A stretch of DNA of 13,636 nucleotides from Actinomycetota bacterium (GTDB lineage Bacteria > Actinomycetota > Acidimicrobiia > IMCC26256 > JACDBD01), in the NCBI GenBank assembly GCA_013695115.1, contig JACDBD010000273.1, forward strand, positions 1-13,636, read 5' to 3'. Below, in pieces: positions 1 to 5,544 of the stretch. The position numbers were made by a program, and so were the translations under genes. The notes under the pieces are model-generated. The model was given only the letters and a program-made list of their open reading frames with translations, was not told the origin of the DNA and made no database searches. Numbering within the stretch: the first letter of the stretch is position 1; every line of letters starts with the position of its first letter.

Positions 1-1656
1 GCGCCACCGTTGCTTCGCGCCCGGCTGGTCCGGCTGCGGAACCGGCGCGCCGGCCATCCGTCGAGCGCGACCCGGCCTCCGGGCGGATGGCTGGTCGAGC
101 GCGACGGGGTGGTGGACCTCGCCGCCCGCCCGCCCGACCACCTGGCACTCCACCTGGGGTTGGACGCCGCGGTCGCGGTCGCCGGCGCCCGACCGGGACC
201 AGGGCTGCTCGACTGGCTCGGTAGCCTCGACGACACCTCGATCCGTTGGGACGACGACGCGACGCGCGCGCTGTTCGACGTCCTTACGTCGGGCAATGTG
301 CGCTCGTGGCGCTTCCTGGAGACGACCGGGCTCCTCGAACGGGCACTTCCCGAGCTGGCCGAAGCGGTGCGGCGGCGGCGCGCCGACCCCGTCGTCGTCG
401 AACCGAGCCACGTGCTGCGGTTCTCACTGGTCGAGGCCATTCGTGAGCTCACGGCCACCGACGAGGCCGCGGCCGAAGCCCATTCCCGGCTCGAGCACCC
501 CGAGTGGCTGCTGCTCGCCGCGCTCATCCTCGACACCGCCGGCGACGACGCGTCTCCGGTCGACCTCGCCCGTCGCCTCGTCAAGCGGCTCGACCTCGGC
601 GCCGCCGCCGAGCAGGAGATCGCGCTGCTCGTCGGCGACAGCGCCCTGCTGCGCGCCGCCGCCACGCGCGTGGACGGGCTCGCCCAGGACACCGTCCTCC
701 AGCTCGCCACCCACATCGACCGCCCCGAGCGCGTCCGCGCCCTCTACCTGCTCAGCCTGGCCCTCGGTGAGCTCGAGCCGTGGGAACGCCGGCGGCTCGA
801 CGAGCTGGTCGAGCGCGTCCTGGGAGTCCTCGACGAACCCGAGCTGACCGGGCTCGACGCCCGCAACGTGGTCGAGCGGCGCAAGGCCGAGGCCGCGCGG
901 CTGGTCGGCGGTGCGTCATGGACCGCCGATCGCATCGAGCACGCCCCCCGTGGCTATGTGCTCACCCAGCACGCGCCCGACATCGCCCGTCATGCCGCCC
1001 TGCTCGAGCCCCTTCCGCCGCGTGGGCGGGCCCGGGTCGGGACGATGGCCGAGTCACCGCACGAGTGGCGGGTCGAGGTGGCGAGCCGCGACGTTCCCGG
1101 GCTGCTCGCGACCGTGTCCGGTGTCCTCGCCGGTCACGGGCTCGACGTCCTCGAAGCGGTGGTCGCGACCTGGCCCGACGGGGGCGCGCTCGAGTCGTTC
1201 CGGGTGCGGGCGACGACCGCGCCCGACCGGGGCGCGTTGGAGGACGCGGTGGTCGCCGCTCTCGGACGCCCACTCGCGTCACCACCCGATCCCGGCGCCG
1301 ACGTGCGCTTCGACGACGACGGTTCCCCCTGGTACACGCGTTGCGAGGTACGGAGCCGCGACCGCCGCGGGCTGCTCCACTCGATCACCGCCGGGATCGC
1401 CAGCGCCGGCGCCAGCGTGCACTCGGCCCGGGTGCTCACCGACAACCGCCGGGCGGTCGACCGCTTCGAGCTCACCGACCGCCGCGGCAACAAGCTCGAC
1501 GACGCGACCAAGGACGCGATCCGCCAGGCGATCACCGGCGGTGTGAACGGCGCCGGCGGTCGGCTGGCGTCGGGCCGATGGCTGTCAGGTCGGCGTCAGC
1601 GTCGCGACGCGACTCGTTCACGCGCCGGCACCGGTGAGGAAACGCGCCCTTCCTAG
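1..1656 (+). CDS. glnD: PII-modifying enzyme GlnD, C-terminal part (5' end outside window)
   Basis: The frame is open at base 1, so this is the 3' part of a longer gene. The usual N-terminal nucleotidyltransferase domain lies outside. GlnD modifies and de-modifies the PII protein according to glutamine level; in Corynebacterium and Streptomyces the modification is adenylylation. Residue numbers count from the TTG at base 10. A helical region (about 65-280) corresponds to the GlnD HD domain. Two ACT domains follow, about 354-420 (RVEVASRDVPGLLATVSGVL) and 442-510 (CEVRSRDRRGLLHSITAGI); these sense glutamine in the family. The C-terminal tail is Arg-rich and low in complexity. Oddity: the family HD dyad (usually ALxHDIGKG) reads ALILDTAGDD, with Leu174-Asp175 where His-Asp is expected. 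Other metal-binding histidines also seem absent, although His134 may match the first one. The ammonium channel gene starts 38 bases downstream. GlnD family assignment is firm from the ACT pair and context; residual activities are uncertain. Confidence 0.88.
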   Translation, partial: APPLLRARLVRLRNRRAGHPSSATRPPGGWLVERDGVVDLAARPPDHLALHLGLDAAVAVAGARPGPGLLDWLGSLDDTSIRWDDDATRALFDVLTSGNVRSWRFLETTGLLERALPELAEAVRRRRADPVVVEPSHVLRFSLVEAIRELTATDEAAAEAHSRLEHPEWLLLAALILDTAGDDASPVDLARRLVKRLDLGAAAEQEIALLVGDSALLRAAATRVDGLAQDTVLQLATHIDRPERVRALYLLSLALGELEPWERRRLDELVERVLGVLDEPELTGLDARNVVERRKAEAARLVGGASWTADRIEHAPRGYVLTQHAPDIARHAALLEPLPPRGRARVGTMAESPHEWRVEVASRDVPGLLATVSGVLAGHGLDVLEAVVATWPDGGALESFRVRATTAPDRGALEDAVVAALGRPLASPPDPGADVRFDDDGSPWYTRCEVRSRDRRGLLHSITAGIASAGASVHSARVLTDNRRAVDRFELTDRRGNKLDDATKDAIRQAITGGVNGAGGRLASGRWLSGRRQRRDATRSRAGTGEETRPS

Positions 1657-1694
1657 CGTCACCTCCAAGGTTCATATCCGTCAGGAGGGCGACA

Positions 1695-3299
1695 GTGAGA
1701 CTCAGGAGCAAGCTCGCGATCGCGTCCGTGCTGGCCGTGGCGTTGGTGGTCGTCACGGCGTCGGCCGCGTTCGCCGGTGAAGAGCCACCGGGTGTGGGGG
1801 ACGTGGTCCCGACGGCCACCGACCAGACCGCCGTCGGCCTGAACATGCTGTGGGTGGTGATCGGCGCGCTGCTGGTGATCTTCATGCAAGCGGGCTTCGC
1901 GCTGGTCGAGACCGGGTTCTGTCGGGCCAAGCACGCCTCCCACGTGTTCAGCACGAACTTCGCCATCTTCGGCCTCGGCTTCGTCGCTTTCTTCGTCTGC
2001 GGGTACGCGTTCATGTTCGGCGGGTTCAGCTACCCGGGCTACTTCGGCCTCGACGGGCCGATCGGCCATTCGCTGATCGGCTTCAGTGACGACAAGTGGG
2101 TCTTCCTCTGGCGCGACGGCTTCTTTCTCACCGACCTCGGTGGGCTCAAGGGCAACGCCGCCCAAGGGGCCCCGACGGCGGCGTTCTTCCTCTACATGGT
2201 GGCGTTCATGGACACCACCGCCACCATCCCCACCGGCGCGATGGCCGAGCGGTGGAAGTGGAAGGCGTTCGTGGGCTGGGGGTTGTTCTGCGGGGCGATC
2301 TACTACCCGCTGTTCGGCGCCTGGACCTGGGGCGGCGGCTGGCTCAACCAGCTGGGCAACAACCTGAAACTCGGTTTCGGGTACGTGGACTTCGCAGGGT
2401 CAGGAGTGGTCCACGCGATGGGCGGGATCGCCGGGTTGGCGGGCGCGCTCGTGTTGGGAGCACGGATCGGGAAGTACGGGCCCGACGGTAAGCCCCGCAC
2501 GCTGGCGGCGCACAACATTCCGATGGCGATGCTGGGCACCTTCATCCTGCTGTTCGGGTGGTTCGGCTTCAACGCCGCCTCGACGTTCGCGGCCACCGAC
2601 GTGCGCTTCGCGGTCGTTGCGGTCAACACCGCGATCGCGGCGGCGTTCGGGGCCACGGCGGCGATGTTCTACGCCATGCGGCGCCTCGGGAAGCCCGACC
2701 CTGGGATGATGGCCAACGGCATGCTCGCCGGCCTGGTGGCGATCACGGCGCCGTGCGCGTTCGTGCAACCGTGGGCGGCGGCCGTCATTGGTTCCATCGC
2801 GGCCGTGCTGGTCATGGAATCGATCCTGTTCATCGAGCGGCGCGGGATCGACGACCCGGTGGGCGCGATCTCGGTCCACGGTGTCGGTGGGATCTTCGGG
2901 GTGCTCTCGGTCGGGATCTTCTCCAGCGGCGACTACGGCGCCGGCTGGAACCTGACCACCAAGGGGTCGGCGGCGGAGGCGTCGGTCACGGGCGTCACCG
3001 GGATCCTGTACGACTTCGACCTCGGGCTGCGCCAGCTCGGTTCCCAAGCCGTCGGCGCGGCCGTGATCGTCTTCGTGATGGGCGGTCTTGCCTTCGGGTT
3101 CTTCAAGCTCCAGAACCGGTTCATGAAGGGCGGCATCCGGCCCACCGAGGAGGTGGAGCAGGCCGGCCTCGACCTGCCCGAGATGGGCGGCCTCGCCTAC
3201 GACAACATCGTCGTCAACGAGATCGACGTCATCGGTCCCGAAGGCGCGAAGGTGCTGGCGAGCGGAGGTCCTTCGCAAGGCCCGAGCACCGGGCGGTAA
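1695..3299 (+). CDS. amtB: Ammonium channel, Amt/MEP family
   Basis: Conducts ammonium/ammonia across the cytoplasmic membrane as a trimer. The start is GTG 1695, set by a strong Shine-Dalgarno AGGAGG at 1683-1688, six bases upstream. Residues 1-27 form a signal peptide ending AFA, followed by GEEPP, as in many Amt proteins. The body is a multi-helix membrane protein with family motifs: ETGFCRAKH after the first helix, FMDTTATIPTGAMAERWKWK, and DFAGSGVVHAMGG with Asp232 and His240. ISVHGVGGIFG carries His395. His240 and His395 match the twin pore histidines (His168 and His318 of E. coli AmtB), and Asp232 matches Asp160. At 534 residues it is about 100 longer than E. coli AmtB. The extra length includes a cytoplasmic tail (about 470-534) with a recognisable but altered GLDLPEMGGLAY segment, then an acidic and Gly/Ser-rich end. 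In the family this tail region contacts PII. No PII gene lies between it and glnD. A weak TAGCGT box overlaps the glnD stop, so co-transcription or its own promoter are both possible. Confidence 0.97.
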   Translation: MRLRSKLAIASVLAVALVVVTASAAFAGEEPPGVGDVVPTATDQTAVGLNMLWVVIGALLVIFMQAGFALVETGFCRAKHASHVFSTNFAIFGLGFVAFFVCGYAFMFGGFSYPGYFGLDGPIGHSLIGFSDDKWVFLWRDGFFLTDLGGLKGNAAQGAPTAAFFLYMVAFMDTTATIPTGAMAERWKWKAFVGWGLFCGAIYYPLFGAWTWGGGWLNQLGNNLKLGFGYVDFAGSGVVHAMGGIAGLAGALVLGARIGKYGPDGKPRTLAAHNIPMAMLGTFILLFGWFGFNAASTFAATDVRFAVVAVNTAIAAAFGATAAMFYAMRRLGKPDPGMMANGMLAGLVAITAPCAFVQPWAAAVIGSIAAVLVMESILFIERRGIDDPVGAISVHGVGGIFGVLSVGIFSSGDYGAGWNLTTKGSAAEASVTGVTGILYDFDLGLRQLGSQAVGAAVIVFVMGGLAFGFFKLQNRFMKGGIRPTEEVEQAGLDLPEMGGLAYDNIVVNEIDVIGPEGAKVLASGGPSQGPSTGR

Positions 3300-3341
3300 C
3301 GCGAGGCGCGACGCGGCGCAACGCGGCGTTCGCGCCCGGCG

Positions 3342-3347
3342 TAGTGT
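3342..3347 (+). promoter_or_regulatory. Candidate -10 box (TAGTGT) for the Nudix gene
   Basis: TAGTGT ends 8 bases before GTG 3356 and no Shine-Dalgarno sequence is visible. This fits a leaderless transcript starting at or just before the GTG. No convincing -35 hexamer was found. Confidence 0.4.
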
Positions 3348-3355
3348 TCGGAACC

Positions 3356-4036
3356 GTGAGTGAGCCCCACGCCGTCGCCCCGTCCGACCTGCTGCGGTGG
3401 TCCGAGACCCTGTCGGGGATCGCGCGCACCGGCCTCGGGTTCACCCAGAGCCTCTACGAGAAGGAGCGCTTCGAGGAGGTGCTCAAGGTCGCGTCCGACA
3501 TCCGTGCCGCCGCACTCGAAGAAGCCGAGTCGGACGCGCTGTTCGAGGAGTGGCTGGCCTCCGTCGGCGAGGGGATCGCCGGGTATGTCACCCCGAAGGT
3601 CGCGTGCGCGGCGGTCGTCGGCAACGAGGAGGACGAGATCCTGCTCACCCAGCGCTCCGACTCGGGCATCTGGCTCTACCCGGTGGGCTGGGCCGACGTC
3701 GGCTACTCGCCCGCCGAGGTGGCGGTCAAGGAGGTCTACGAGGAGACCGGCATCGAGGTCGAGCCGGTGTCGCTGATCGCGGTGTTCGACGGCCTGCGCC
3801 TCGGCTTCGCCCGGATACCGCTGTACTCGCTCGTGTTCCACTGCCGCATGGTGGGCGGCGAGCTCCAGGGCCACCCGCTCGAGACCCGCCAGGTCGGCTT
3901 CTACCCCCGGGACGCGCTGCCCCAGCCGCTGGCCGGTGGCGCCCGCTGGGTCGACACCGCCTTCGCCGCCATCAACGGCGAGATCCGCCCCACCGATTTC
4001 GACGCCCCCCGCACACCGCCCTGGCGCGGGAGCTAG
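3356..4036 (+). CDS. Nudix hydrolase with N-terminal helical domain
   Basis: Nudix enzymes cleave nucleoside diphosphates linked to another moiety; the substrate here cannot be read from sequence. The protein has 226 residues from GTG 3356, chosen because a TAGTGT box lies 8 bases upstream and the N-terminus then matches the family. The frame is open far upstream, but that part is an out-of-frame shadow of amtB. Residues 1-65 are helical (LLRWSETLSGIARTGLGFTQ) and resemble the Nudix_hydro_N domain. The Nudix box starts at Gly111: GWADVGYSPAEVAVKEVYEE followed by TGI. It keeps the KE and EE metal-binding acids. The position-7 Glu of the strict consensus is Tyr, which is usual in this GWADV subfamily. 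Its stop codon shares CTAG 4033-4036 with convergent pyrE. Confidence 0.9.
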   Translation: MSEPHAVAPSDLLRWSETLSGIARTGLGFTQSLYEKERFEEVLKVASDIRAAALEEAESDALFEEWLASVGEGIAGYVTPKVACAAVVGNEEDEILLTQRSDSGIWLYPVGWADVGYSPAEVAVKEVYEETGIEVEPVSLIAVFDGLRLGFARIPLYSLVFHCRMVGGELQGHPLETRQVGFYPRDALPQPLAGGARWVDTAFAAINGEIRPTDFDAPRTPPWRGS

Positions 4037-4560
4037 CGCGCCGCCGCGTCCAGCTCCTCCATCGTGAACAACGGACGGAGCTCGACGCCGATGTCCTTCA
4101 GCGCCTCGGGGCCGCCGGACTGGCGGTCGATGACGCACAGCGCGTGCTCCACGGTTGCGCCGCCGTTCCGCAGGTCAGTGCACGACGCCACCACCTGGCC
4201 GCCCGACGTCACGACGTCCTCGACCAGGGTGACGCGCCGGCCGTCGAGCTCGCCGCCTTCGGCGAGCCGGCAGGTGCCGTAGGTCTTCGCTTCCTTGCGC
4301 ACGAACCGCGCGGGGATTCCGGTCACCTGCGACAGCATCGTCGCCAGCGGCACGCCCCCGAGCTCGAGGCCGGCCAGCGCGTCGGTGCCGTCGGGGACGA
4401 GCGGCGCCAGCGCGTCGGCGATCGCCCGGATCAGCGGCGGGTCCGACTCGAACAGGTACTTGTCGAAGTACTCCGTGCTCGTCGCGCCCGACCGCAACGT
4501 GAACTCACCCGTGAGATGGCTGATCTCGTAGATCCTCCGTGCAAGCTCGTCGCGAGTCAC
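4033..4560 (-). CDS. pyrE: Orotate phosphoribosyltransferase
   Basis: Transfers the phosphoribosyl group of PRPP to orotate, giving orotidine 5'-phosphate in pyrimidine synthesis. The protein has 175 residues from GTG 4560 (MTRDELARRIYEIS). The frame extends to an ATG at 4641, but the extra 27 residues (Arg-rich, no homology recognised) are unlikely to be translated. The chosen start has only a poor Shine-Dalgarno sequence. Evidence for PyrE: the PRPP-binding loop VTLVEDVVTSGGQ at 110-122, the substrate segment YFDKYLFESDP at 31-41, and the flexible-loop lysines in VRKEAKTYG (Lys89 and Lys92). The length matches the short PyrE of actinobacteria and archaea. No other pyr gene is in the window. 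It converges with the Nudix gene on a shared CTAG and is divergent from the small membrane-protein gene, with a 111-bp divergent region in between. Confidence 0.95.
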   Translation of the reverse strand: MTRDELARRIYEISHLTGEFTLRSGATSTEYFDKYLFESDPPLIRAIADALAPLVPDGTDALAGLELGGVPLATMLSQVTGIPARFVRKEAKTYGTCRLAEGGELDGRRVTLVEDVVTSGGQVVASCTDLRNGGATVEHALCVIDRQSGGPEALKDIGVELRPLFTMEELDAAAR

Positions 4561-4671
4561 GACCGTAAGCTTCGCACGTCGAGATCTGCTTCCCCAGTAT
4601 CCGATCCGAGGGTAGGTCGAATCTTGTTCAAGCGGTTGCACGAATCAGCCGACCGTCCTCCGCTCGTGCCA

Positions 4672-5038
4672 ATGTCGCCACGGACTCAACACACGGTCCT
4701 AAACGTGCTGGGCATCTTCCTCGTGCTGAACTCTGCGTTGATCGTGCTGGCTGCTATCGGGTTCATCGCCGCTGGCGATGGGCTCGTCGGGTTCGGAGTG
4801 CTCCTGATCGGCGTTGCCGTGCTCGCAATGGTCTTCCTCGGCGTTCGGGTCCAGAACCAGGACCGATCCGCTTACTACGGATCGATGCTCGTGCTCCTAG
4901 CGTTCAGTCTCCTCGGTGGTTGGGGCTCTTGAAGACCCCGGCGTCGGGGTGATCATCAGCGGAATCGCCCTACTGCTGGTGCCTCAGTACTTCAACTTCC
5001 GAAGTCGGAATCGCGAGATGGGCTCCGCCGAACGCTAG
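4672..5038 (+). pseudogene. Small four-helix membrane protein gene, frameshifted near 4922
   Basis: I do not recognise a family. From ATG 4672 (GTG 4666 is an alternative) the frame encodes three hydrophobic segments (VLGIFLVLNSALIVLAAIGF, then FGVLLIGVAVLAMVFLGVRV, then SMLVLLAFSLLGG) and stops at TGA 4930-4932. The next frame continues at once with EDPGVGVIISGIALLLVPQY, a fourth hydrophobic segment. A basic tail follows, ending at TAG 5036-5038. Removing one G from the GGGG run at 4922-4925 joins the two parts as SLLGGWALEDPGVGVII. The joined protein would have about 121 residues and four membrane helices. Its stop would then share CTAG with the convergent gene, as Nudix and pyrE do. GC is clearly lower than in the neighbours (34 of 60 bases at 4681-4740), suggesting acquisition or relaxed constraint. 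A true lesion, a homopolymer read error and recoding are all possible. Confidence 0.6.
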
Positions 5039-5535
5039 GTACGTAGCTCGTCGAGGAGGAGCGCGACGAGCGACACGTCGCCCTTCGAGTTCTCCCAGGC
5101 GTCGCCGACGCGGTCGTGGTCGACCAGGCCGGATGCGTCAGGGGGCCGCTCGAGTGTGTCACCGGCGGCCGTTGCCAGCGTGGCGGGCTCGACGTCGTCG
5201 TAGGGCGCGAACGCCTCGAGCCCGTCCCACAGCGACGCCAGCGGCCGGGGTTCCTCCTCGCCCAAGCCGAGCGCGCCCGGGTCGCGTCCGGCAGAGAGCT
5301 GCGCCACCACCTGCTCCCACAGCTCGTAGTGCGACAGCCCCGCCGGCGCCCGGTAGGCCGCCACCGGGTGCAGCCGCCACTCCAGCGTCACACCGCCCGG
5401 ACCGTCCTCGGTCAGCCAGGTCTGCGATCCGTTGACGTAGCTGTCGACCGGTGCGCCGAGGTGCTCGTCGACCGCGAGCACGAGCTCGGGGGCGATCCGC
5501 CAGACGGCGCTTGCGACCCGCCCGGCCCCAGCCAA
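5035..5535 (-). CDS. Unrecognised 166-residue soluble protein downstream of the acyl-CoA dehydrogenase
   Basis: I do not recognise a domain. The protein is acidic, with no signal peptide, membrane helix or cysteine. Notable segments are VDEHLGAPVDSYVNGSQTWL, GGVTLEWRLHPVAAYRAP and a Leu-rich C-terminus (VSLVALLLDELRT). The only start between the upstream stop and the conserved-looking part is TTG 5535; GTG 5481 would give 148 residues. Neither has a clear Shine-Dalgarno sequence. It lies 9 bases after the TGA of the acyl-CoA dehydrogenase and in the same reading frame, so it is very probably co-transcribed and may be translated by re-initiation. Codon use looks like its neighbours, which supports a real gene. 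Its stop shares CTAG 5035-5038 with the convergent membrane-protein gene. A role alongside the dehydrogenase is suggested only by position. Confidence 0.7.
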   Translation of the reverse strand: MAGAGRVASAVWRIAPELVLAVDEHLGAPVDSYVNGSQTWLTEDGPGGVTLEWRLHPVAAYRAPAGLSHYELWEQVVAQLSAGRDPGALGLGEEEPRPLASLWDGLEAFAPYDDVEPATLATAAGDTLERPPDASGLVDHDRVGDAWENSKGDVSLVALLLDELRT

Positions 5536-5544
5536 TTCGAAACG

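Noticed and set aside
3305..3336. Inverted repeat GGCGCGA/TCGCGCC after amtB as a terminator
   Set aside because: The stem is only 7 bp with an 18-base loop and no T-run, and such matches are common in GC-rich spacer. The nearby 8-base direct repeat ACGCGGCG is also weak.
4561..4641. The 27-residue N-terminal extension of pyrE to ATG 4641
   Set aside because: The extra residues are Arg-rich with no similarity to PyrE N-termini, and the GTG at 4560 gives the standard start of the domain.
3397..4665. Frame continuing upstream of the small membrane-protein gene through the Nudix gene and across the pyrE region
   Set aside because: The upstream part is an out-of-frame shadow of the Nudix gene and antisense to pyrE; only the part from about 4666 looks like protein.
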